Below, in pieces: positions 7,488 through 14,856 of a DNA stretch of 32,264 bases. The notes below the pieces were generated by a model. It was not told the DNA's origin and did no database searches. It saw only the letters and a program-made list of their open reading frames with translations. The DNA comes from Eubacterium sp. GTDB lineage: Bacteria; Bacillota; Clostridia; Oscillospirales; Ruminococcaceae. Within the stretch, counting starts at the first letter, position 1, and every line of letters starts with the position of its first letter. Both the position numbers and the translations under genes were made by a program. The stretch lies in contig JAFLRX010000022.1 in NCBI GenBank assembly GCA_022511265.1, positions 8,606 to 40,869 on the forward strand. Reading direction: 5' to 3'.

Positions 7488-8453
7488 TCAGATTTTACGG
7501 TATTTTTCATAATTTGTCTCGACAAACAGCTTTTTCCGTCTTATGCGGACAAACTTATATTGCTGCGGGTTGGTCTTGCCCTGTCCCGCCTTTATTATCT
7601 TTATCACATCGCCCAGTGCGCGTGCGTTGACCTTGATGTCGTTTTCCCGCATTATCATGGCCGCTACACGGCGCAGCACGCTTTCGGGCAGCACCGCCAG
7701 CTTTTTCACGCTGTAGCCGTCATCAAGCACGCAGTCCATCTTAGCGGCAACAGCCGCGCTTTCGAGATATTCGTCGTCATGCGTCACACTTTCGCACAGC
7801 CGTGCTACCGCCGACTCAAACGACGGGTTGATGGCTTTCAGTTCGGGTATTATACGGTGACGTATGCGGTTTCTGACGTAATCGTCGCTGTCGTTGGTGC
7901 TGTCATGGACGTAACCTGTAAGCATTTCGGCACAGAACCGCTCGGTCTGCTCTCTGGTACAGCCGATAAGCGGGCGGATTATGTTGTCCCGCACCGCGGG
8001 TATCCCGCATATCCCTGTCAGCGCAGTACCGCGCAGCATATTTATCAGCACCGTCTCCGCATTGTCAGAGGCGGTGTGCGCCGTCGCCGTCAGTCCTCCG
8101 TACAGCGCGTTCAGCTCGTCAAAGAACTCATAGCGCACCCTGCGCGCACATTCTTCAATGCTTTCATGCTGACGGACAAGTCTGCCGACCTTGACCTTTC
8201 TTACATACAGCGGCAGGTCAAGACGCTTGCACAGCGTCCGCACAAACCGCTCGTCTCGGTCGCTTTCCTCGCCGCGCAGGCAATGATTTATATGGCAAGC
8301 TTTTAACGTAAACCCAAATTCGTCTTTTGCCTCATACAGCGCCAGCAGCAATGCCACGCTGTCCGCGCCGCCGCTGACCGCCGCGATAACGCAGCCCGCA
8401 TTGCCCAGCGCGTCGGATATTTTACCGTTTGCTTTAAGCTCTCGGGTCAGCAT
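7488..8453 (-). CDS. tilS: tRNA(Ile)-lysidine synthase TilS, short form
   Basis: This N-type ATP pyrophosphatase has the PP-loop SGGADS at residues 27-32, then KACHINHCLRGEESDRDE and TAHTASDNAETVLINMLRGT, all characteristic of TilS. It attaches lysine to C34 of the CAU-anticodon tRNA-Ile so that it reads AUA. The 321-residue length is well below the 430-470 of Escherichia coli and Bacillus enzymes, so the extra C-terminal substrate domain seems absent, as in short forms such as that of Aquifex. I chose the ATG at 8453, with GGAG seven bases upstream, over the in-frame ATG at 8468. It starts inside the end of dnaB (20-base overlap), so it is probably coupled to it. Confidence 0.93.
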   Translation of the reverse strand: MLTRELKANGKISDALGNAGCVIAAVSGGADSVALLLALYEAKDEFGFTLKACHINHCLRGEESDRDERFVRTLCKRLDLPLYVRKVKVGRLVRQHESIEECARRVRYEFFDELNALYGGLTATAHTASDNAETVLINMLRGTALTGICGIPAVRDNIIRPLIGCTREQTERFCAEMLTGYVHDSTNDSDDYVRNRIRHRIIPELKAINPSFESAVARLCESVTHDDEYLESAAVAAKMDCVLDDGYSVKKLAVLPESVLRRVAAMIMRENDIKVNARALGDVIKIIKAGQGKTNPQQYKFVRIRRKKLFVETNYEKYRKI

Positions 8454-9801
8454 GTATATACTCCACATCGGTAAAGCGTGTGTATTGTCCGTCCCACATC
8501 AGCGGTACGGTGGCGGTCTCGCCGTGGCGGTTTTTCGCGATTATACATTCGCACGCCCTTTGGTTTTCCTCGGATTTTTCATAATAGCTTTCTCTGTATA
8601 AAAACAGCACTACGTCCGCGTCCTGCTCGATGGTACCCGAATCTCTCAGGTCGGACAGCTGCGGCCGTTGGCTTTTTTCCTTGCCTTTCTCCGCCGAACG
8701 GGAGAACTGCGACAGGGTAATTACCGGCACGTTAAGCTCTTTCGCCATTATTTTAAGGTCACGGGTCATTTCCGACACCTGATTTACACGGTTAAGGTCG
8801 CGCCTGCCGGAGGATAAAAGTCCCAAATGGTCTATTACCACCAGTCCGAGATTATCCACACGCTTCAGCTTTGATTTTATATCGTTTACGGTTGTTGTGC
8901 CGCTGTCATCTATGAGAATATTCATACCTGACAGTACTTGTGCCGCGTCAGCAAGATTTCTCCATTCTTTTCCCGAAAAGCGTCCGGTTTTCATCTGCGA
9001 GCTGGATATCATACCCTCGCTGGATATCATTCTCTTTACCAGCTCTTCCTTGGTCATTTCCATATTAAAGACGCATATCGTCTTGTCCGGGTGTATTCTC
9101 GCGGCGTTTGTAACCATATTCATCGCAAACGAGGTCTTTCCCATACCGGGGCGTCCCGCGATAACTATCCAGTAGGAATTGCCCAGTCCGAAGGTGTATT
9201 TATCAATTGAGGGAAATCCGCTTTTCAGCCCGTTGTTCGCCTTTTTATCCGGATTTGAGGAAAGCTCGGATAGCTCATTCAGCACATCCACCACAATGGC
9301 GTTGATAGAGGTTAGTCCCTGCGGCTTGTTATCGGTGCGTATCCGATAAATTTTGTCCTCGGCAAGCTCTATCAGCTCGTCTTTTTTATCATCGCCGCCT
9401 GACGAATGTTCGAGTATTTCTTTTGCAGCGGTTACCAGTCTGCGGCGTACGTACTTTTCGTCAAGTATATCAATATAGCTTTCTATGCTGGAGATGCTGG
9501 GCACCATGTCTATCAGCTTTGCAAGATAGCTCTGGCACTGCTCGGCAGAGTCAAACACGTTTGCCTTCAGGCATTTTTCTCCTACGGTGACTATATCTAT
9601 CAGCTCGCCTACCGCAAACATCTTAGACATCTCGCTGTATATGTCTGAGTGCAGCTTGACATAAAAATGCTCCGGACGTAATAATTTTACTCCGGCCTTT
9701 GCCATATTGTTCTGACCGTCAAGCAGTATCGCCCCGAGGACAGACTGCTCCGCCTCAAGGCTGTGCGGCATATTCATGTCTGTGAAATTTATATCAGGCA
9801 T
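8434..9801 (-). CDS. dnaB: Replicative DNA helicase DnaB
   Basis: 455 residues with an N-terminal DnaB domain starting PHSLEAEQSVLGAILLD and a RecA-like C-terminal domain. Walker A is GRPGMGKT at 216-223, the Walker B region is LVVIDHLGLL, and ITLSQFSRSAE and DLRDSGTIEQDADVVLFLYR are the usual H3/H4 motifs. No intein or insertion interrupts it. It unwinds DNA ahead of the fork as a hexamer and recruits primase. It lies behind gdpP and rplI in the same order as in Bacillus. The ATG at 9801 has only a modest Shine-Dalgarno sequence (AGAAAGAAG). Confidence 0.97.
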   Translation of the reverse strand: MPDINFTDMNMPHSLEAEQSVLGAILLDGQNNMAKAGVKLLRPEHFYVKLHSDIYSEMSKMFAVGELIDIVTVGEKCLKANVFDSAEQCQSYLAKLIDMVPSISSIESYIDILDEKYVRRRLVTAAKEILEHSSGGDDKKDELIELAEDKIYRIRTDNKPQGLTSINAIVVDVLNELSELSSNPDKKANNGLKSGFPSIDKYTFGLGNSYWIVIAGRPGMGKTSFAMNMVTNAARIHPDKTICVFNMEMTKEELVKRMISSEGMISSSQMKTGRFSGKEWRNLADAAQVLSGMNILIDDSGTTTVNDIKSKLKRVDNLGLVVIDHLGLLSSGRRDLNRVNQVSEMTRDLKIMAKELNVPVITLSQFSRSAEKGKEKSQRPQLSDLRDSGTIEQDADVVLFLYRESYYEKSEENQRACECIIAKNRHGETATVPLMWDGQYTRFTDVEYIHADPRA

Positions 9802-9828
9802 AATAATCTTCTTTCTGATTAGGTTTCA

Positions 9829-9887
9829 ATGCCGCGCCGGCGGCATACCTCAATTATGCATTATGAATTATGCATTATGAATTAAAT
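9829..9887. repeat. Intergenic GC hairpin with AT-rich tandem tail
   Basis: A 7-bp stem, ATGCCGC/GCGGCAT (9829-9846), is followed by ACCTCA and about 2.5 tandem copies of the 14-mer ATTATGCATTATGA (9852-9884). It fills nearly the whole gap between rplI and dnaB. The tail's core, ATTATGCATTATGAATT, recurs in reverse orientation next to mscS at 21897-21913. Confidence 0.6.
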
Positions 9888-10334
9888 TCACGCTTCCTGC
9901 ACCGATACGGTGAATTTAGCCGTTATCCCGGTAAACAGACGGGCCTCTGCCTCGTATGTACCGTAGTTTTTGATATCCGTCTTGGTGCTTATCTTGCGCT
10001 TGTCAATGTCAAAGCCGTAATCCTTCTTTATCTGCGCGCTGATGTCTTTGCCGGTAACCGAGCCGAACAGCTTGCCGCCCTGTCCCGCCTTTGCCGTTAT
10101 CTTCAGCGTCTTGCCGTCGAGAGCTTCTTTCATCTTCTTTGCGTTGGCCTCTTCAACGTCCAGCTTGTGCTGTGCGGACGCCTTTTGTCCCTCAAGGTGG
10201 TTCAGCGCCTCGTTGGTAGCCTCTACCGCTAGCTTTTTCTTTATCAGCACGTTTCTGGCGTAGGTGTCCTTGACTTCCTTGATGTCACCTTTTTTGCCTG
10301 TTCCGGCAATGTCCTGAAGTAAAATGACTTTCAT
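9888..10334 (-). CDS. rplI: 50S ribosomal protein L9
   Basis: 148 residues, full length for L9. The N-terminal globular domain begins [28 protein letters not shown], which contains the ribosomal L9 signature. A long charged connecting helix follows (about residues 40-75) and then the C-terminal domain with [13 protein letters not shown]9 binds domain V of 23S rRNA and bridges neighbouring ribosomes. AAGGAAG precedes the ATG. The gene starts 18 bp after gdpP, an arrangement conserved in Firmicutes (gdpP-rplI-dnaB). Confidence 0.98.
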   Translation of the reverse strand: MKVILLQDIAGTGKKGDIKEVKDTYARNVLIKKKLAVEATNEALNHLEGQKASAQHKLDVEEANAKKMKEALDGKTLKITAKAGQGGKLFGSVTGKDISAQIKKDYGFDIDKRKISTKTDIKNYGTYEAEARLFTGITAKFTVSVQEA

Positions 10335-10352
10335 TTTTATTCTTCCTTTCGG

Positions 10353-12344
10353 TTAATTTTCACTCTTTGTATTGGTTTCGTAATAGCTGTCTATCGCCTG
10401 GCATAACGCCTGCATAGCCTGCTTTACGCTGCAGTTTTTCAGCTGTACGCCCGCCATGGTCTGGTGTCCGCCGCCGCCCAGCGCCTCCATTACCAGCTGG
10501 ACGTTCATACCGCCCATGCTGCGCGCGCTGATGGACACCTCGTCATTCATCGTGCGGTACAGCACGAAGGACGCGTCAACATTGCTGATGGTCAGCAGCT
10601 CGTCTGCGGCCTGCGGCGCAACTATACGCAGATCATCCGCGTAAAAGTCACACGGCGCAATGGCGCACTGTCTGTATATCTCGGCGTCGGCGACTATCTG
10701 CGTCTTTCTCTTATAGCTGTCTATCGAGCTTGAGAACAGCTTTTTTACGGTTATGGTGTCCGCACCCAGCTTTCTCAGCACAGCCGCCGCCTCAAACGTC
10801 CTTACGCCGGTGCGCATAACAAAATTCTTGGTGTCCAGCATAATACCCGCCAGCAGACATTCTGCCTGATATGCTTTCAGTCTGCCTGCCTCGCCGAAGT
10901 ATTGCAGCAGCTCGGTCACCATCTCCGACGCGGAGGACGCGTACGGCTCGTGGTGGAATATCGCGGCGTTTTCTATGCAGTTCACCATTCGTCTGTGGTG
11001 GTCTATTACTACTATCTTTTTCGCCTTTTCCAGCAGCTCCGCGCTTTCGATTATCTTGGGGTTATGGGTATCGCAGATGATAAGCAGAGTATCATCGGTG
11101 ATACCGTCTATCGCCTTGGCAGGGGAGATTATTACCGGGTCATCCGTCTGTCCCGCGGCAGGGAACAGGTCGATAAGCTCCTTAGCAAGCGAGGTATCTC
11201 GGTCACATACAGTATGCGCGTCCTTGCCCAGATTGCGCAGCGCGCAGGTAAGTCCCACGCAAGAGCCGACGCTGTCTAAGTCGCTGAACTTGTGTCCCAT
11301 TATGTATATCTTGTCCGAGTTGTCCGCCATAGCCAGCAGAGAGTGCGCGATGATACGGGTGCGCACCTTTGCCTGACGCTCTACGCCCTTGGACACGCCG
11401 CCGTAAAATTCAAAGCCGGACTCGGTCTTTATCGCCGCCTGGTCTCCGCCGCGGCCCAGCGCCATTTCTAACGCCTGCTGCGCTATCTTTTCGCTTTCGG
11501 TCAGGGTCTTGCCGGTACGTCCGATACCTATAGACAGCGTAACATTGACGCGGTCGTTTACAAATATCTCACGCGCCTTGTCAAGTATTGATACCTTATC
11601 CTCTATCATCTTGGCAAGATGACGTTCTTCTATCACCGCCACAAAGCGATCGGAGGAGATCTTACGCAGTATTCCCGTTGTGGTGTCGATAAAGTCCTCC
11701 AGCAGCTTGTCTATCTGTACAGAGACATGCGCCTTTTCACTTTCGGGGCAGCCGCTGATAAGCTCTTCATAGCCGTCTACCATCACCAGCATAACCACCG
11801 GCTGTGACAGCTTTTTCTCGGTTCGTATCGCGGAATAATCGGTAATGTTACGGAAAAACAGCAGCGTCAGCTCGCCATTTTCTTCATCCTCATCGGGGAC
11901 ACGGGCGTACACCCTGAATACCTTGTCGTTGTACTTTATTACCTTGCCGTCATGCTCGAAAAACGTTTTCGGCTTAATATCGGTTATTTCCGAGATAGAG
12001 GTGCCGTACTCACGCGCATCGGGAAATTCTTCCTCAAACAGCTTGTTGCACCAGATGATACGGTCAAGGCTGTCGGTCACCACCGCGGCCAGCGGATAGC
12101 TGTAGGTGCTCATCAGTTGCTTATGCTCCAGCTCTTCGTTTATCCTTGACTGATACTGGACGGTCTTGCGGGTGACCTGAATAAGCTTGCCTATTACAAA
12201 GCCGACTATCAGCACGATAAAGGGCAGCGTTATCCAAAACATATTTGTATTTTGAGAGTAAACGTACAGCTCTAAAAATACCATAGCCGCGACCAGTGCC
12301 GCAACCGATATTACCAGTCCGCCGTCCCGATAGAAGTTTTTCAT
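10353..12344 (-). CDS. gdpP: c-di-AMP phosphodiesterase GdpP
   Basis: 663 residues with the complete GdpP plan. There are two membrane segments (about 10-29 and 36-55), a PAS-like domain (about 80-170), a degenerate GGDEF domain (about 180-310) and a DHH domain with GHKFSDLDSVG (350-360) and IDHH (447-450). A DHHA1 domain carries GGGGHQTMAG (623-632). The family hydrolyses c-di-AMP to pApA, and the metal-binding motifs look intact. AGGGGGTG lies upstream of the ATG. With cdaA further along, the window holds both making and breaking enzymes for this messenger. No clear promoter was found before it, so expression may come from rnj read-through. Confidence 0.95.
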   Translation of the reverse strand: MKNFYRDGGLVISVAALVAAMVFLELYVYSQNTNMFWITLPFIVLIVGFVIGKLIQVTRKTVQYQSRINEELEHKQLMSTYSYPLAAVVTDSLDRIIWCNKLFEEEFPDAREYGTSISEITDIKPKTFFEHDGKVIKYNDKVFRVYARVPDEDEENGELTLLFFRNITDYSAIRTEKKLSQPVVMLVMVDGYEELISGCPESEKAHVSVQIDKLLEDFIDTTTGILRKISSDRFVAVIEERHLAKMIEDKVSILDKAREIFVNDRVNVTLSIGIGRTGKTLTESEKIAQQALEMALGRGGDQAAIKTESGFEFYGGVSKGVERQAKVRTRIIAHSLLAMADNSDKIYIMGHKFSDLDSVGSCVGLTCALRNLGKDAHTVCDRDTSLAKELIDLFPAAGQTDDPVIISPAKAIDGITDDTLLIICDTHNPKIIESAELLEKAKKIVVIDHHRRMVNCIENAAIFHHEPYASSASEMVTELLQYFGEAGRLKAYQAECLLAGIMLDTKNFVMRTGVRTFEAAAVLRKLGADTITVKKLFSSSIDSYKRKTQIVADAEIYRQCAIAPCDFYADDLRIVAPQAADELLTISNVDASFVLYRTMNDEVSISARSMGGMNVQLVMEALGGGGHQTMAGVQLKNCSVKQAMQALCQAIDSYYETNTKSEN

Positions 12345-12364
12345 TCAGTATCACCCCCTGTTTG

Positions 12365-12425
12365 AATAGTTAATAGTGAATAAGTCAGGTGCGCCCTGCG
12401 GGCGCGAATTTTCAATTCACTGTGT
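12365..12425. repeat. Intergenic GC hairpin flanked by an inverted AGTGAAT
   Basis: The stem GCGCCC-TGC-GGGCGC (12391-12405) is bracketed by AGTGAAT (12375-12381) and ATTCACT (about 12415-12421), giving a nested palindrome. It fills most of the rnj/gdpP gap. There is no T-run on either side, so it is not a classical terminator. On the - strand ACCTGA follows the stem, much as ACCTCA follows the stem of the element at 9829. Confidence 0.5.
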
Positions 12426-12430
12426 TTTTA

Positions 12431-14461
12431 TTATACTTCCATTATTATAGGCAGTATCATAGGGCTTCTCTTGGTCTTTTGATAGATATAATTACCTAGC
12501 TCGTCCTTTATGCTGGACTTTATGTTGCCCCATTCTCTTATATTATGCGCAGAGCAGTCGTTCAGCGTCTTTCTGATAAGCTGCTTTGCCTCGTCTATCA
12601 GCTCTTCCGACTCTCTCACATACACAAAGCCTCTGGACACTATATCCGGTCCGGCTATTACCTCGCCGCTCTCGCGGTTTATGGTGGTTACCACCGCGAT
12701 AAGTCCGTCCTCGGCAAGATGCTTTCTGTCACGCAGCACTACCGAGCCGACGTCGCCTACGCCGAGACCGTCCACCAGTACGCGTCCCGACTGCACCTGT
12801 GTGGTTATCGCCATGTCGGTGCCGTCAGTCTCTACCACCTGACCGAGATTGAGCAGGAATATATTGTCCTCGGGTATGCCCATTTTTATCGCCAGCCCTT
12901 GATGCTTTTTCAGGTGCTTGTATTCGCCGTGTATCGGGATAAAGAACTTCGGCTTGGTCAGCGCCAGCATCATCTTCAGCTCGTCCTGACACGCATGTCC
13001 CGAGACATGCACCTCGTACATCGCCTCGTATACGACCTCCGCGCCCTGCTTCATCAGCTCGTTTACCAGCTTGCCGACAAATTTTTCATTACCGGGTATC
13101 GGGGTAGCGGAGATAATGATAAGGTCCTGCGGGGTAATAGATACCTGCCTGTGATCTCCGGAGGACATTCTCGACAATGCGGACAGCGGCTCGCCCTGAC
13201 TGCCGGTGGTGATTATTACCATCTTCTCGGGCGGGTAGTTGTTTACTTCCTCTATATCCACCAGCATGCCGTCCGGCACCTTGATGTAATTCAGCTCTCT
13301 CGCGGTGGCAAGCACGTTCAGCATGCTTCTGCCGGATACCGCTACCTTTCTGTCCCATACCGCCGCGCAGTTGATTATCTGCTGTACACGGTGTATGTTG
13401 CTGGAAAAGGTCGCAACGATTATCCTCTTACCCTCGCCGCCCGCAAACAGACTGCGAAAGCTTTCGCCAACCTTGCGTTCGGTCGCGGTATAGCCGGGTC
13501 GCTCTGCGTTGGTGCTCTCCGACAGCAGTGCCAGCACGCCCTTGTTGCCCAGCTCGCCAAAGCGGGCAAGGTCGATTATTCCGCCCTCTATCGGGGTATA
13601 GTCAACCTTAAAGTCGCCGGTATGCACGATTATTCCCGCAGGGGTATGCACCGCCAGCGCGCAGGCGTCGGGTATCGAGTGGTTGACCCTTATAAATTCC
13701 ACCGACATACAGCCCATTTTTACATGCTGTTTCGGTGTTACTACGTTAAGACTGCATTGGGAAAGTATCCCGTGCTCTTTCAGCTTGCCCTCTACCAAGC
13801 CCAAGGTAAGACGTGTACCGTATACGGGTACGTTTACTTTTTTCAGCAGATAGGGCAGGGCGCCGATATGGTCCTCGTGCCCGTGAGTGAGGATTATACC
13901 GCGGAAATGCTCTCTGTTCTTTTCGAGATATGTGAAATCCGGGATAACAAGGTCTACGCCCAGCATATCCTCATCGGGGAACGCAAGACCGCAGTCTATG
14001 ATGAACATATCGTTTGCGCATTCATAGACGTACAGGTTTTTGCCTATCTCGTTCAGTCCGCCCAGCGCGAACACCCTTACAGGGGTCTTCTTGCCGTGCG
14101 CTCTTTCCGCATTTTCATGACCATGCTCGGGTTTTGCGTGATTGTCATGCCTTTGGGTGTTTTCCTTTACGGGCTTTTGCTGTTCTTTGTTTTGTGCGTA
14201 TCTGTCACGCAGCACAGGCTTTTTGGGCGGCTGCGCGTTGTCCTGCGCGTATCTGTCGCGCAGCACCGGCTTTTTGCCCGGCTGTTCGGGTCTGCTCAGC
14301 TTAAAGCTCTTTATTTCCGCGCTTTTTGCGCTGCGGCTGTCGCTGAGCTTAAATTCCTTTGCAAAGGGATTTTTCTTTTTCTTGTTCCTCAGCGGCTTTC
14401 GCGCGGGTGCGCTTTGCTTTTCCGCATCGGAAAGCTGATTCTTTTGTTCAACTTTATTCAT
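12431..14461 (-). CDS. rnj: Ribonuclease J with a long basic N-terminal extension
   Basis: 676 residues. The metallo-beta-lactamase/beta-CASP core starts near residue 127 (PVRVFALGGLNEIGKN) and holds HGHEDH at 193-198, NHSIPD, HTGDFKVD and the C-terminal IPIHGEYKHLKKH. It is thus an intact RNase J, with 5'-3' exonuclease plus endonuclease activity in mRNA decay and rRNA processing. The ~125 residues before the core are unusual: Lys/Arg/Gln/Pro-rich and predicted disordered, with KKPVLRDRYAQ repeated at 63-73 and 80-90 and a His-rich end. The start at 14461 is supported by AAAGGTGATC immediately upstream; an open frame continues upstream but lacks a ribosome site. It has its own strong promoter and a ~300-base leader. 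Confidence 0.96.
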   Translation of the reverse strand: MNKVEQKNQLSDAEKQSAPARKPLRNKKKKNPFAKEFKLSDSRSAKSAEIKSFKLSRPEQPGKKPVLRDRYAQDNAQPPKKPVLRDRYAQNKEQQKPVKENTQRHDNHAKPEHGHENAERAHGKKTPVRVFALGGLNEIGKNLYVYECANDMFIIDCGLAFPDEDMLGVDLVIPDFTYLEKNREHFRGIILTHGHEDHIGALPYLLKKVNVPVYGTRLTLGLVEGKLKEHGILSQCSLNVVTPKQHVKMGCMSVEFIRVNHSIPDACALAVHTPAGIIVHTGDFKVDYTPIEGGIIDLARFGELGNKGVLALLSESTNAERPGYTATERKVGESFRSLFAGGEGKRIIVATFSSNIHRVQQIINCAAVWDRKVAVSGRSMLNVLATARELNYIKVPDGMLVDIEEVNNYPPEKMVIITTGSQGEPLSALSRMSSGDHRQVSITPQDLIIISATPIPGNEKFVGKLVNELMKQGAEVVYEAMYEVHVSGHACQDELKMMLALTKPKFFIPIHGEYKHLKKHQGLAIKMGIPEDNIFLLNLGQVVETDGTDMAITTQVQSGRVLVDGLGVGDVGSVVLRDRKHLAEDGLIAVVTTINRESGEVIAGPDIVSRGFVYVRESEELIDEAKQLIRKTLNDCSAHNIREWGNIKSSIKDELGNYIYQKTKRSPMILPIIMEV

Positions 14462-14758
14462 CTGATCACCTTTCTTTGGCAGGACAAAATAAGGCCTTGC
14501 TTTTTCATATGTGCGCCTGCGGCAATAGCTTTTAGTGATTTTGTCAGAGTTGGTCCTGCATACCCGATACATACGGTGCTATGTGATATGCGTAACCGTT
14601 TGCTGAGATATTTCTGAATAATACATAGTCTGATAATACTGCCGCGTTGTCCTGCATGATATTTTTAATTTAATAAATTCCTAAATTAGGTTAAGTAGGG
14701 CGGAATAAAATCCGCCGATTATCGTTGCTGCGAGTCAGCCCTAAACATATTGCATACA
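14462..14758 (-). other. Long untranslated leader of rnj
   Basis: About 300 bases separate the predicted transcription start from the rnj ATG. Visible are a GGCGGA/TCCGCC hairpin (14699-14716) and the short palindrome CCTAAATTAGG (14681-14691). A 37-codon open frame with no ribosome site runs from 14657 to 14544, beginning MQDN and ending MQDQL because ATGCAGGAC occurs twice. No known riboswitch or T-box signature was recognised. Confidence 0.45.
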
Positions 14759-14764
14759 TATTAT

Positions 14765-14793
14765 ATTGTATAACAAAATGAGGAAAAAGTCAA
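14765..14793 (-). promoter_or_regulatory. Sigma-A promoter of rnj
   Basis: On the - strand TTGACT (14788-14793) and TACAAT (14765-14770) are 17 bp apart, a near-consensus promoter. It lies about 65 bp after the stop of the upstream nucleotidyltransferase gene. Confidence 0.75.
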
Positions 14794-14856
14794 GGGAAAT
14801 TATTGAATAGGTGACATCTATAGCAGCAATATGAAGAAAAGTGTCGCTATATTGCT

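Noticed and set aside
14462-14572. In-frame upstream extension of RNase J
   Set aside because: The frame is open but has no ribosome site, while the ATG at 14461 has an excellent one.
12545-14617. Open frame of 690 codons on the + strand
   Set aside because: It lies wholly opposite rnj, has no ribosome site or family resemblance, and is Tyr/His/Arg-rich as expected from the reverse of a real gene.
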